Positions 33,801-45,419 of a DNA stretch of 64,000 bases are shown here, piece after piece; the first letter of the stretch is position 1; every line of letters begins with the position of its first letter. The notes below the pieces were generated by a model that saw only the letters and a program-made list of their open reading frames with translations, made no database searches and was not told the DNA's origin. This DNA is from Excoecaria cochinchinensis (Eukaryota; Streptophyta; Magnoliopsida; Malpighiales; Euphorbiaceae). The stretch is from positions 29,101,001 to 29,165,000 of the forward strand of contig CANTUQ010000101.1 of NCBI GenBank assembly GCA_947683425.1, read 5' to 3'. Both the position numbers and the translations under genes were made by a program.

Positions 33801-34539
33801 GCTGGACTAAGAAATGCATTTGTGATTTCTGATAGTTATTCCATTTGCACCTTTAAATGAACTAAACTCCACCTTGCATGTGTGTACATCTATTTGACAT
33901 GTAGGTGACACCATTGCAATTTTAAGGGCAGAGTTGAAGAGTTAAAAGCACATTGTGTAAAGTTTAAAGAGGTATGGGTCTATTGCTTTATGTGCACCAG
34001 CTGAATGCCCAAATGCCTTTTTTGCTTAAATAATTATTTTAGAATGAGTAATTTATATAACCGATTCATAAGAAAATATCTCATATGCATGGTAAAAATT
34101 ATTGGATCTAGTGTTCACGGTATGAAAGTAAATTGTAAAGTGATGTGTGTGTACATGTGCCCAAGTGCTTAAGTTTGTATAAATATCAAAACACGAGCAG
34201 TTAACATGAACCTATATAGTTTCTAATGTGTTTCCATTACAACAAGATTTTGAGGCTATGCACTTGACTTTTGTGTACATCAGCATATTATTTGCGTAGG
34301 CACAATATGTTTCCTTCAATTTGCGTGTAAAAGAACTTTATTTTTGCTGCACTAAATAGTTCGGCCATGTGATTGCAGATTGTACTATCTTTTTGGCACA
34401 AAAAAATTAGCTGTTGTTATTTTTTTTTGTCAATTCCCAAATATGTGTTTAAAATATTTTTAAAATTTTTGTGCTTCATATAATGGAAATTTTGTTATAT
34501 ATAGATAATTAGACAGGGAAAAGAATGAAAATTGTGAAG
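30861..34539. other. AT-rich spacer
   Basis: No gene recognised in about 3.7 kb. Short A/T microsatellites and an A-run (33481-33500) are present. Confidence 0.45.
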
Positions 34540-35520
34540 AATCGAAAAATTGGTTTGACAGTAATGAAATTGCTTTTTTAAATATTTCATACGAGATAAT
34601 AAAAAAGGATGCAAATGGAACACCATCTTTTAAAACATTTGATTAGTAAGAAATGGATGACGAATTATTCATAGTAGTGGGAGAGAGATATAGCGTAAAA
34701 AAGTTGAAGGGAAAATACAATCGTTTTCGGATAAAGCATGCATCAACAATTTATTGAATTATTGGAGCATATCGGGATAATTTATGATTTGAATTCAAAT
34801 ACTGTATTTGCTATGCAAAACATTTGACAGATGTTTTATTAGGTAAGGATATCAGTAATTTATTTTTTATTATTAATTTTTACATTAAGATACATATTAT
34901 AGATATCAATATCTAAAATGTTATGATTTTTAAATTGCAGAAACAGAAGAATTTCAAAGTTTTTAAGAAAAATGGGTGCAGACATTATGACCTACTAGGT
35001 CAAATTTTCGGTAAATCTACTGTTACTAGGCATCTGCACCATATTTCTACACAATTACCTTATACTTCAGATGATGAGCGCCAAATTGAAGAAGAATTCC
35101 TTCAATGGGGCATTCATCATGTATCAGGTGGTGAAAAAACTAATGCTTGTAGTTCAAAAGATAAGCGAGTTCCTACCAATTGCATTCCTGACTCAATAGA
35201 GCTAAGAAAGGATCCAAATTTGAAAAATTGGATTCATGTTTGGAAATGTGGGCATCTTATTTAAGTGTTTGAGCGGAAAAGGAATTAGCAAAAGCCAAAA
35301 GATATAAATTGGAAAGCAATCAAGCTACAGGTGCTGAAAATGATCCATATACTATATATGCATGAATGGATATTTTGGAAGAAATAGAAGATATTTCTAG
35401 TGCTGCGTATAACAAAGCATTGAAAAAATTTGTCAGTTCAGAATAGAGAAAAATGTTTGTCTTGATGCATGGCAATAGAAGAAGAGATTGGATTGAAAGT
35501 TTATGTAAATGAACATGTAA
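34540..35520 (+). pseudogene. Myb/SANT-like gene of a PIF/Harbinger element, decayed
   Basis: Plus-strand fragments resemble the Myb/SANT-like DNA-binding protein (second gene of plant PIF/Harbinger elements and its host relatives). The first part (34640-34850) is disrupted by stops. An intron-like gap ends at a TTGCAG acceptor near 34940. An open part at 34923-35264 then contains FKVFKKNGCRHYDLLGQIFG, the most conserved block. Downstream, sequence matching the coiled C-terminal region (LAKAKRYKLE..., NDPYTIY, YNKALKKF) continues to about 35510 with at least three in-frame stops. It lies directly before the transposase remnant in the same orientation, as expected for one element. Confidence 0.75.
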
Positions 35521-35705
35521 TTTTTTTAAAAAAATTATATTATGTCTTATGGCTTGACTTATTATGCTAACTAACTTTTGTTATCTAAATTTTTTGAATA
35601 TATATAAATATATGTGTGTGTTGTTTGTTTTTATTTTTTCTGTTTATTTTATTTTTTCTTTAAATTTGATAAACTTATTTTTTCTTTTAAATTGATGCAG
35701 GATTT

Positions 35706-36152
35706 ATGGATCAAAATTTACATCAAAATCAAGTATTAGTGTATTCAACGAGTAGTGATAGTTCTAGTAGTGATGAGGATGAAGAGATTTTAGATTTACT
35801 TTTAATTTTATTTTTTATGGCTCATGATTTTATAGAAAATGTTCCTTGTAGAACTTCAATACTTAGTGAAAAAAATTACATTCTTGAAGTTCTTGTAGGA
35901 AATCCGACCAAGTGTTATGAAGGGCTTCTTATGGCACCATATGTTTTTATAAATTTATATGAAAGATTGAAATTGATGGGTCTATTAAAAGAAAAAAAGG
36001 GATGTTAGTGTGGAAGAAGGAGCAGCTTTGGGTTTGTCAGTTTTATGTCATAATCTTCGTCAAGGGGTTATAACGGAACGATATCAACATTCACTTGCTA
36101 CTGTTCATAAATAGTGTAAGATGGTAATTAGAGCATTGGCTACCTTAGGTAC
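35706..36152 (+). pseudogene. PIF/Harbinger transposase, N-terminal part
   Basis: Open for 100 codons from 35706, with an acidic Ser-rich start and then RTSILSEKNYILEVLVGNP, CYEGLLMAPYVFINLYERL and MGLLKEKK, the region preceding the DDE domain in Harbinger transposases. A stop follows at about 36006, and frames with shifts and stops continue with VGHNVR-like sequence to about 36150. The gene is then interrupted by the LTR-like insertion at 36153-38367 and resumes at 38373. Confidence 0.8.
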
Positions 36153-38367
36153 TGTAGACACCGGGTCCCGAAATAGTCCAAATCAGAGTTACCTAATGAT
36201 GAATACTGATACCTGTTTTACAAGTGAAGAGCTGAAATGCTAGTTTATGTCTTGGAATTTTATAATTTTTGAAGTTTTTCTATAACAAAAATTCTTTTGT
36301 ACCTTCACCAGATTTAGAAAAGGGTCAAAATTGCAAAAAATACCATTTTCTTAGCGACGAACTCATGTCTCTCATGAAGAACGCCCGTCTATTGGTCGAG
36401 CATGAGGAGCACTCGTCTTTCGCTGGGACGGGCCTCGTGGGATGGTTGGATTTATGGTGACGAAAAGGCGTCCTTTGTGTGAGAGACGCTCGTTCGTCGC
36501 ATGCTAGGTGTGCCCATCCTCTCGTGGGACGAGCTGTGAGTGGCAAATTCAAAATTCCTGCCTTCTCGTGATCGACGGCCGTCCCTCACACGAGGGACAC
36601 CGGTTTGTCGTGATCTAAATCCAGTTTCCAGATTTCTTTCAACGGGAAATATGGGAATATCTCTTAATTCAAAATCCTGATTTTTTAGGATAAGTTTGAT
36701 GGATTTTAGGATTTTTAAAATTGAAAGGATTTGATTTTATCCCTAAAGATAAATTGAAAAGTTTTGATTTTATCCTTAAAGATAAATCTAAGCCTAGAAA
36801 ATCAAGGGATTTTGTGGCTATAGATAGGGAAGAAAAAAAGAGTTTTGGAAAAAGAGAATTTGAGGGAAAAGAAATTCTAAAGAAGAAAAATTATCTTTGA
36901 AAAAGTTATAATTTCTGAATTAAGAGATTCATTGAGGAATTATTCTTGATCATTATCTTGTATTTTCATTGTTTTAAAAGCTTTTAGAGAGAGATTAAAG
37001 AGAGAAAGTGAAATCTTCACTTATTTTCAAATTGTTTTTGTGAAATTATAAAGGAAGACACTCAGTATTTTCTTACTCTTCGATGATCAATATATTGAGG
37101 GTAATGTTCGGGGTCCAAGATTTATTATTTGTGCATTGATTCCAATATATTGCATGAAACACATATTTGATTCAAAAATATGAAATAATTGTTTTGCCTT
37201 TAATTTTATTATTTCTTATGCTGGATCTCTTTTATAGATTGTTTTGATATGATTGTGTAAGAATATACTAGAAATATGTAGAGGTATGCATTGGAATAAG
37301 CTTAACTTTGTTAAAAAATGGAGTTTTCTCATTTTTAAAAATGACTGACAGGAAGAAGACCTGACCGACATTCGTCCCTCAAGCGAGGGACGGGACGTGG
37401 TAGAGTCCTCTTCCTCCCGTCTGTCGCTGTCCCCTTGGCAGTCCCTGACTCCCTTTTCTCCTCTTTTGTTCATCTTTAACTCATTTTCTTGTTTATTTGC
37501 ATGCTATATTTTAATGTGTTATTTTAATGTAAGCAATATTATTTCGCCATGTTAATATTCACTTTTATTTCTTTAATTCTAGTATTATGTCTATTCATAT
37601 TTATTTAAATTTCATATAATTTTGCTAACTTGTGACTTTTTTGTGTTTTTTTTATTTGGCATATAATTTTTTTTTCTTCTGATTGAGCATTACTAATGAG
37701 CGAAAATTTCGACGACTGAGGGGTTTGGAGACATTGGCTTGGTTCATTCCTTTACTCTACGCATTATGTCATTTATTTTCTATTTTGCTTTTTTTTTTCT
37801 TTTCATTTTATTTGTTAGGGTTGTATTCTGCCCCCTTTCTATTGTAAATTAATATTTTTATTGCTTTATTTATTATTTTCTCTATTGCTTTCCTTAGATG
37901 ATTGAAATATGCTTTAATTTAATTACATAAATGCATGAGAAAAAGAGATGAAAATTTAATTTTAAAACTCGTTTATAAATTCTAACCAAGGTACAAGTAA
38001 GAGTGATATCCTAAACTCTGTATGGTTTTAGGTTTCATGTGGTTAGACGAACTTTTTTCATGTTCTATTAGGTGGCAACTCTAAAATAGCTTTTTGTTTT
38101 TCAAAATAGACGTAAGAGCGATGTCTCAAACTCTCTCTAGTTTTGGGCTTCATAAAGTTAGATGAACTTTCTCAATATTCTGTTGGGTGGCGACTCCAAG
38201 ATACCTCTTGTTACCCAAAATAGACGCACTTGTAGTTTGATCATCAGCAATCGAATAGGGGTGATTCCCCGTCCATTGCGAAGTGATCGATCCTCATGGG
38301 TTTGATGAACCTTTCTTGGACCCTAAAAGCGGGTCTCCGGGGTCGATCGGGTTCCATGCGCATCATA
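36153..38367 (+). mobile_element. Probable solo LTR inserted in the Harbinger transposase
   Basis: A 2.2-kb insertion starts TGTAGACACCGGGTCC and ends ...GTTCCATGCGCATCATA, both familiar from plant Ty3-type LTRs. It also has GGTGGCGACTCCAAG near 38190. GGTAC (36148-36152) and AGTAC (38368-38372) are an imperfect 5-bp target duplication, and the end would be TG...TA instead of TG...CA, each a single transition. The transposase reading resumes right after it. No polyprotein is inside. A repeated unit of about 108 bp (TCTAACT.../GGTTTTAGG...GTTAGACGAACTTT) occurs at about 38000-38200. It could also be part of a larger decayed retroelement. Confidence 0.6.
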
Positions 38368-38372
38368 AGTAC

Positions 38373-39235
38373 TCACTTGATCAAACATGTGAATAGATTT
38401 CATGTGCAGCCAGAAATTCAAAACAATCCCAAATGGAATCCATATTTTGAGGTAAGATAATATATTATTAAAATATTATGATTTTGTTATTTTATGGTAT
38501 ATAATGACACTATATAAATATATTATTAACTATAAGTTAAATATTTTGCTTTTGTTCGGTAAATAAATGCATAAGTGTAATAGATGGTACTCATATGGCA
38601 GCTTGGTCACCAGCTTCTAAACAAAAGACCTTTCGTGGTAGGAAAGCAACACTTGTGACACAAAATATTATGGCTGTATATTCTCGCGATATGCTATTTA
38701 CATTAGTGTACACTGGATGGGAAGGGACATCAAATGATTATAGAGTATTTCTTGATGCATTAACAAGACGAAAAAATAAGTTTCCCCTTCCAAATGGAGG
38801 TAAGAGTTTTCATTATCATTTCTCCCTTAATATGGATTTATGTTATTATCATTTGATTAACATAGATATTAATTTGTAGGTTATTATTATGTCGTGGATG
38901 CCGGTTATCCCAATATACCAGGATTTTTAGCTCCATATAGTGGTAAAAGATATCATCAAAATGACTTTCATGGACAAGGATGAATTACAAGAAAATATGA
39001 CTTATTTAACCAGAGATATTCATCCTTACGTAATATGATAGAAAAGGCATTCGTAGTGTTAAAAGCTATATTTTTAATTTTGAAATCAATACCAAACTAT
39101 CTTTTATGTCGACAAAAGCTTATTCCCATTGCACAATTTTATCAGAATGAAAGATAGAGTCGATCAACTATTTATATTATACAGTAGAGAAGATTTAACA
39201 ATGCCTAAAGAAATCACAGCTAGAGTACAATAGGT
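38373..39235 (+). pseudogene. PIF/Harbinger transposase, DDE domain
   Basis: Continuation of the transposase after the LTR insertion. The segment at 38373-38450 is followed by a GTAAG intron. From about 38580 come VIDGTHMAAWSPASKQKTFRGRK (first Asp), YTGWEGTSNDYRVFLDAL (second Asp), a second intron-like gap, then VVDAGYPNIPGFLAPYSGKRYHQNDF and, after an in-frame stop, YSSLRNMIEKAF (the catalytic Glu). The DDE residues are thus still visible, but stops near 38982 and later make it non-functional. Confidence 0.85.
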
Positions 39236-39639
39236 TGGTATTAATATTGATTTATCCCAACAAATTAAATGGGAATAGTTAGAGAGGCAATTGCTGATCA
39301 ATTGTGGAACGATAATAATAAAAAAATAATAATAATATAAATTAGAAATTGATTGCATTTTATTTTTTTATTGTCATTTTTTAAAAAATGTTCATCAATT
39401 TATAAAAATTTAGCTTAAGAGATATCATATTAATACACATATAATTTAATCATATATATGTGTTGTTTTAATTTTAAAAATAAGAGTATAAATCTTTTAT
39501 CTTAATAATATATAATTTAATTTTTTAATTTAGAAACATTTTATATTTTTAATAAATGAACATGTTTTCCCATTTTTTCTTTTTCTGTTTCTAAAAAAAT
39601 AATTTTTCACTTGTTGATAAATGAACGCGTTTTTCAAAT

Positions 39640-39724
39640 TTTTTACGGAAAATAAATACTTCAATTTTCTTAGAAAATAGAACACAGAAAACAGAATACT
39701 GTTTTCTATAAGTAAACGCACCCC
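39640..39724. repeat. Possible right terminal repeat of the Harbinger element
   Basis: The sequence ends TAAGTAAACGCACCCC. Read on the other strand it is GGGGTGCGTTTACTTA, the style of plant PIF/Harbinger ends. No matching left end was found near 34 kb, so this is tentative. Confidence 0.35.
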
Positions 39725-39799
39725 AAGATTTTCTTATTCAAATATACCAAGTGCTTCTTTTCAAAATATGAATTTTTTTTTCAAATGTATCCCATCAGG

Positions 39800-40772
39800 T
39801 TTTTATATACTGATTAGGAATGATAAAATAATTCACTACCAGCTTCACTATCTTTTTCTACAATAACTGAAAATGTTATTAATAAATTAAATGTCATAGA
39901 AAAGGAAATTGAAGTTGGCAAAAAAATTTTACATGATGATTTCTATGCATCTCAAAATTTAGAAAAAAGAATTTGGTTCTTCAAAAATTTTCTGGATAAG
40001 AAAAAAGAAATTCAAAACGAGTTTTATTATTTTGTTTTACAAAATAAAGCTCATGTTCTGTTGTTGATTGTTTTGAAATTTATGCGTCTCAAACTCAAAT
40101 TTCATTTCCATTCAAAACGAAATCAAAATCTGTAAACCGTGTAACAACTAGAAACAAGGTTTCATAATGCAAAATGTCAAATAGTAGAAAAATTCAATCA
40201 GAACACCCGCCATTAAAACAAATCAAAATTGCATATCTAAATTAAATAATAGATGTTGCTTCTTACAAAATATCAAATGAAAATACAAATAAGGATATTA
40301 AAATTGCCCTTCAATAAAATAATTTTACAAACACTCATCTTAGTATAATTGCTAAATAGTTAACTAGGATTGAGGAAAACCAAAAAGCCACTGTTATTTT
40401 CCCTGTTGAAATAACAAACTGAAAACTGAAGAGTCCTATTTCAAGCCTTTTTCAGATTTCAAAAACAAGTCAAAAGCTGTTTAAGGAAGGTAAATCAGAA
40501 TTTACCCAAGCCATTCATGACCAACTTAGTAGAATAAAACAAATATCTATTTCTACACCAATAGTTGCATAGGACACCCATGACCGTAACAAAATTGTTA
40601 GTAATTTAGATCAAGTATCTGACTCAGAAGGCCAATAGCAAATTCAAAATGTGGAGTTAAACAAACTCCATTAGCAAAGAGGTCAACCTTTAACTATGAT
40701 CACAACACCAAACTTAAGTATAGAAAATAAATCAAACATTTTGTCTCGATCTAAATTTAATGCCACCACTAT
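39800..40772 (+). pseudogene. Retroelement gag/coat region, 5' part, decayed (pararetrovirus-like)
   Basis: Plus-strand sequence with several coding-like blocks interrupted by stops and frameshifts, Lys/Glu/Asn-rich. It is followed, across the CACTA insertion at 40773-43827, by the recognisable gag/coat ORF at about 43831. Together they resemble the coat-protein/zinc-knuckle/protease part of plant endogenous pararetroviruses (Caulimoviridae, petuvirus-like) or of an LTR retrotransposon. I cannot decide between them without a search. Confidence 0.45.
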
Positions 40773-40797
40773 TACTACAAAAAAAAGGGCAATTAGC

Positions 40798-41045
40798 GAC
40801 GAAAAATTTCGTCGCTAATGTTGATATTTTAGTCGCTAATAACTTTTAGCGACGGGACGACGGAATGTCGCAAATAGAGCCGTCGCAAAAATTTAGCGAC
40901 CAAAAGTGAAACAGTCGCAAAATTTAGCGACAGAAAATTCTGTCGCTAAAAAAAAAAATTCAGTCGCTAAATAACGCCTAAATTAGTCGATGGAAATGTT
41001 GGAGAAATATTAGCGACAAAATATTCCGTCGCTATTCCGTCGCAA
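40798..41045. repeat. Left subterminal repeat array of the CACTA element
   Basis: About ten copies of a TAGCGAC/GTCGCTA-type motif in both orientations, some as perfect palindromic pairs such as TTAGCGACGAAA...TTTCGTCGCTAA. Such arrays are transposase binding sites in CACTA elements (family knowledge). Confidence 0.9.
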
Positions 41046-41461
41046 AATTATTAATTTTTTATTATTAATTTTCATTTAATTTATTATTATTATTATTATT
41101 ATTACATCAAAAATTTAATTTATATAAATAATAATTATGCAATATTATTAACAATACTATTAATTTAAAAATATAATATTATTAAAATATATTAAATTGT
41201 ACAATTAAATGTGTACAAATAGTCAATTCGGTTCGATTTTAAACGTAACCGAATAGATTGAAAATCAAACTTATATTAAACAAAATAAAACCATTTAAAT
41301 AAAATAAAAAAAATAACATACATGAATTTTTATATTATGTTCCTAATAAATACTAAGCAAAATTACATTAAAAATAAATATACATAAATAACATTAGATA
41401 TTGCCTATGATTTCGTGCTTTATTGGTCCCGAACTGATTTCAATTGTGCTCATTTGAGAAT

Positions 41462-41523
41462 GATTGCAAGCCCAAAATCTGCAAGCTTTAAATTACCTTC
41501 ATTGTCTATGAGAAGATTATAAC
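41462..41523 (-). pseudogene. Captured fragment of a CDKC-type cyclin-dependent kinase
   Basis: On the minus strand, after a TGGGCAG splice acceptor, the frame reads LLIDNEGNLKLADFGLA. This is the kinase segment just before and including the DFG motif, identical in wording to plant CDKC (CDK9-like) kinases. Homology stops abruptly after FGLA and the frame closes at TGA (about 41452-41454). Only this 20-residue piece of an exon is present, so it is a captured fragment, not a gene. Confidence 0.8.
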
Positions 41524-42170
41524 CTGCCCACCAAAAACAAGAAAAAAAAAAGGAAAAGAAAATCAGTAGTCCATATCTGCAAGCAAACCTCCAGTAAGCA
41601 TAAATTCATCTATAATGAGCCTTATGGTCTGACATCAAATTTCCATCACCGGTGAAATAACAAGAATTGCCAAAAATGAAATGGAATAATCAGCAATTTC
41701 AGACAGTATTCCAGTCAAATGTCCAGCATTTCCCATAAACTCAACTGAAATCAATGAAAACAACTTCAACTGAAAATATGAACTGATCACGACTGGGTAT
41801 CCTATGAATCTTATATGCAGATTGTTGCTAACAATTTATGGCTTAGAACAATTCAATTCTGATGATTCTTTTAATAATAGTGACAAGTGATGCATATTAT
41901 GATTAGTTTGTAACAATCAGATTTAGGCAAAGTGATGCTTAAAGAATTTCGTTATTTCCAATTGTTTTTTTTCCCTCAATGATAGACGTCAGTGGAAACA
42001 AAATGCAATTTAATGCATCCATTCACAACTAAATTACAGTTAAAAAAAATTCCATTCTTCTAAAGCTACTAGCTTGAGTATATGCATCAAATACCTTATA
42101 GACACTCAACCAACTCATACGTTAGTGAATGAATATAAAATCCAATAGAATTCAAAAGAAGCAAACAAAC

Positions 42171-42284
42171 CAGTTCGTCGCCTAATTCAATAGCAGCATC
42201 ACTGAAGACTTGTCTATTGCCAGCGTTGCTTCCACAAAAAACACGCATCCTCTTGAACTTGCTCGTTTTGTTGCTTTCTTCCAT
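42171..42284 (-). pseudogene. Captured first exon of a LOG (cytokinin-activating) gene
   Basis: LOG enzymes release active cytokinin bases from nucleotide precursors. From the ATG at 42284, 38 codons are open. They include KFKRMRVFCGSNAGNRQVFSDAAIELGDEL and stop exactly at a GT donor (GTTTGT, from 42170). The wording is closest to LOG8-type proteins (VFSDAAIELG). The catalytic PGGxGTxxE region and the GGG motif lie in later exons, which are absent. The ATG, frame and donor are intact, so the exon could be spliced into a chimeric transcript. It lies inside the CACTA element in the same orientation as the CDKC fragment. Confidence 0.87.
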
Positions 42285-42899
42285 TATCAAACTCTATTTA
42301 ATGCAAATTATGTCTTTTCTCAATTCAATCACAAAGCATTTGACTAAATAAATAAACAATAACAATAATAAAAGCAAGCAAAGACAAAAAGAAGAAGGCG
42401 ATAACTTAAAGCTGGACAATCTTCTCCAGATAAAATAAGTCCATCTGTAAAATCAATGTGATCGATTTCTCAAATGTTAGAAGCAAAAAGAAGAATACAA
42501 ACACAAGGAGATGATCAGAGCAACTGACATTTATCACCAAAGGAAATTCAATCCAGTTGAAGTATAATAACATAAATTCTCTGACCGAGTAACCACGTAA
42601 ACCTTTCAAATGCAACAAACAAGAGAAATCTGGATGAATACCAACCCATCACTGAAAGCATCAAGATGTTCTTATTCCTGTGCTTTATGAAAATGTTTGG
42701 ATCTCAAATTATTTTGAAGCAAATCAAAATAAACACTTCTACGAGCTCTCATAGGAATAAAACAAATCAAGCGAGAAATTCATTAAATTCCTAAAACTAA
42801 ATTTTGAAATCCCTAAAATTGAGTTTTGAAATCCCTCATTTTTTTTTTGAATCTGCCCCCCTAATACATTTCTCCTAAATTTCGGGTTAGTAGCTACTG

Positions 42900-43170
42900 T
42901 AACTCACCTATAGCCGTCGATTGAAGAGGAGGGAGCTAGTGGTGTTTCCGGTGGTCGGCGGTGAGAGGAGGCGTCGAGGTGGAGGCTGCAACTCGAATGA
43001 AAACTCGCCGGAGGTGGCCTGAGCAAGCCGAAGAAGGTTCGGCCTTCTCCCTCCAAATCGGGTCGGTCATCGCGAACAGGAGATCCGATCGGTTGGGCTG
43101 GCCGGCGTTGCAAAGGCCGACGGTCCGATCGCCATCGTGGTCGTCGCCGGTAGTCCCTCCGCCGTGAGCT
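42900..43170. other. GC-rich block inside the CACTA element
   Basis: About 270 bp with many CGG/CCG trinucleotides, unlike the AT-rich surroundings, bordered on the right by a (CT)n run (43172-43203). It has open frames on both strands (about 68 codons) but no recognisable domain. It may be a captured promoter or 5' leader of a host gene. Confidence 0.5.
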
Positions 43171-43171
43171 C

Positions 43172-43203
43172 TTCCTCTCTCTCTCTCTCCCTCTCTCTCT
43201 CGG
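43172..43203. repeat. (CT)n tract
   Basis: CTCTCT microsatellite next to the GC-rich block. Confidence 0.9.
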
Positions 43204-43419
43204 TTCTGTTCTCCTCTCCCCGTCTCCCTCTAGTTCCCTCTATTCCCTTTTTTTTTCTATTCTTATTTATTTATTGCTATGAAATTTCATACACTTAATT
43301 TATTTGTATATTTTTCATTGAGTAAAAAAATTTATTCATATATTTTTATCAATAATAACACATCTTTCCTTAATAAATTCCTTTATTAATATTATGATAA
43401 ATTGTACCGATGAAATAGC

Positions 43420-43810
43420 GACGGATTATTCCGTCGCTAAATTTTCGAAAATCATTTTCATATCTAAAATATTTGAAATTTTTTAGCAACGAAAACTTTC
43501 AGTCGCTAAATCTGTCACAATTACAATCGATTGAATAACCTCTAAATTTAGCGACTGGATTAACCATCGCTATTTTAGCGACTAATTATTTAGTCGCTAA
43601 ATTAGTCGCAAAAATTTGTGACTGAATTTTTAGTCGCTAAATTAGTCGCAAAAAAGGCGCGATAAATTGCCGCCAAGTTTTAGCGACGGTTTCTTTTTTC
43701 AGTCGCTAAATTAGTCGTAAAAAATGAAAATAGATTTTAGCGACTAATACTTAAAACAGTCGCTAATCAGCGACGAAAAAATTACAATCGCTAATTTTAG
43801 TCGCTAATTC
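43420..43810. repeat. Right subterminal repeat array of the CACTA element
   Basis: More than twelve TAGCGAC/GTCGCTAA motifs in both orientations, the partner of the array at 40798-41045. Confidence 0.9.
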
Positions 43811-43830
43811 ACAGTTTTTTTGTAGTGTAT

Positions 43831-44680
43831 CTATGAATAGAATATAGATGGTATGTCTGAGTATAACATTTTTAGTCTTCTCCAGCAGATGGCTATGGCC
43901 TTAAATGCCTACAAAACTCAAACAAACACACCTGATAGAAGCTAAACTCCTCATAGCAAGATTTTCAAGACAATTGAAGGGTTGGTGGGATTACCATCTC
44001 ACTCCCCAGCAGCAGTTAGAAATATTAAATGTCAAAATGACAGATGATGGAATACCCATTCTCGATGTGATAAGAAACCCAATTCCAGATGCAATAGTAA
44101 CTTTAATCCATATAATTAGTTTGCACTTCATAGGTTACTATTCTCATCTAAAAGACAAAAATGCAAAACTTCTTTCAAATTTCAGATGCAAAAAGCTTTT
44201 TAATTTTCAAAATTACAAAAATACTTTCTTAACTAGAGTAATGCTTAGAGAGAATTTCAATCAACCATTTTGGAAAAAAAAATTTCTAGCAGGTTTTTCT
44301 ACCCTTTTAGAAGAAAGGGTTAGAAACAAAATCAAAAAAACTTTTAAAATTAATCAGATTCCTTATAATTGATTAACTTATGAGAAATTGGTTAGCTTCA
44401 CACAAAAGAAAGATTTGAAAATATGTTAAGATTTAAAACTTCAAAAACATTTGAAATGAGAAATGAAGAAAACTATATAAAAATTAAGATCTTTCTGCAA
44501 ACAATTTGAAATTTCTATAGAAAATCCATCAAAAGACTGTAGAGGTTCTTATTCAAAATCTAACAAAAAATCTTACAAAAAGTTTTCTTCTAAACCTAAC
44601 AAAGAAAAATTTTACAAAAAATTCAAACTACAAAAACCTTACAAAAAATGAAGGATTTTCAAAAAAAAAAAAAACCTTCA
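43831..44680 (+). pseudogene. Retroelement gag/coat-like gene, 3' part
   Basis: Resumes after the CACTA insertion. A 155-codon open stretch at 43905-44372 contains a GWWDYHLT-type block and a VMLRENFNQPFWKKKFLAGF block known from coat/gag proteins of plant pararetrovirus-like elements. It then runs with frameshifts into a Lys-rich basic region (44540-44660). The gene is clearly dead. Affinity to Caulimoviridae (petuvirus-like) rather than an LTR retrotransposon is my inference. Confidence 0.65.
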
Positions 44681-44699
44681 AACCTCAAAATAGGTCACT

Positions 44700-44741
44700 T
44701 GTTACAAGTGTGGTAAGCCTGGTTATATCTCAAAATACTGT
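44700..44741 (+). pseudogene. Degenerate zinc knuckle of the same retroelement
   Basis: A C-x2-C-x4-[H]-x4-C knuckle with CYKCGKPG intact. The zinc-binding His is replaced by Tyr (TAT for CAT), so it could not bind zinc normally. It is in a different frame from the upstream open stretch. Confidence 0.8.
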
Positions 44742-45419
44742 AAACTTAATAAAAAACTTCATGAGTTGCAGATTGAGGAAGAAACAATTCAAAAAATTGA
44801 AGTAATCCTCCTTGAAACTTTTTGAGGTGATACAAAAGCTGAATCATCAGAGAATGATGATTATCTGCAATTGATGAATTGGCAACCATTGATTCCTCCA
44901 ATAGTGAGTAGAAAACTAATTCAAAATTTATAAATATTTTAACAAAAAATTAAGAATTAATTCTTAATGTTATCAAACGAGTGGAAAATTCCAAGCGTCA
45001 AAAGGAAATTATAAAAAAACTTTTTTTTTGAGAAGGAAATTATAAAAAAACTTTTAAAATCCTTTGAAACAAAATAGCCCCAAGCTTCCACATCTTCATC
45101 CTCTTCTTTGCTTTAAAACCATACCTATGATCTAACAAAAATTTTAGGTACAAAAACAAAAATAAAAACTATTGTAACAATACAATCACTTCAAAAAAAA
45201 ATTAAAATTGCCAATTAAGAGCTAAAAACTCTTAAAGAAAAATAGGAGATTGATTTGAAATTTCTTCAAGCTATTCTGTCACAAAACCAGGATGAAGTTC
45301 CAGTTCTAGTGATGGGAAAAACGAAGAAGAAGAAAACAAAATTGAAAACTTAGAAAACAAAATTGAAAGTATAGAAAAAAAATTCTTGATGATTTCTTTT
45401 TTGTCTTACGAGAAGTTAC

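Larger units (their letters stand above)
40773..43827. mobile_element. Complete non-autonomous CACTA-type element with host-gene fragments
   Basis: The right end is ...TTTTTTTGTAGTG and the left end TACTACAAAAAAAAGG, i.e. CACTACAAAAAAA with its first base changed C to T. The 3-bp target duplication TAT lies on both sides (40770-40772 and 43828-43830), as expected for CACTA transposons. Both subterminal regions (about 40798-41045 and 43420-43810) are packed with direct and inverted copies of TAGCGACGGAA/GTCGCTAA. No transposase is seen. The interior holds exon 1 of a LOG gene (42284-42171), a CDKC kinase fragment (41523 to about 41462) and a GC-rich block (42900-43170). The element splits a decayed retroelement gag/coat gene. 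Confidence 0.92.

Noticed and set aside
42171..42284. A real LOG gene at this position
   Set aside because: Only exon 1 is present; later exons with the catalytic motifs are missing and the piece lies inside a bounded CACTA element.
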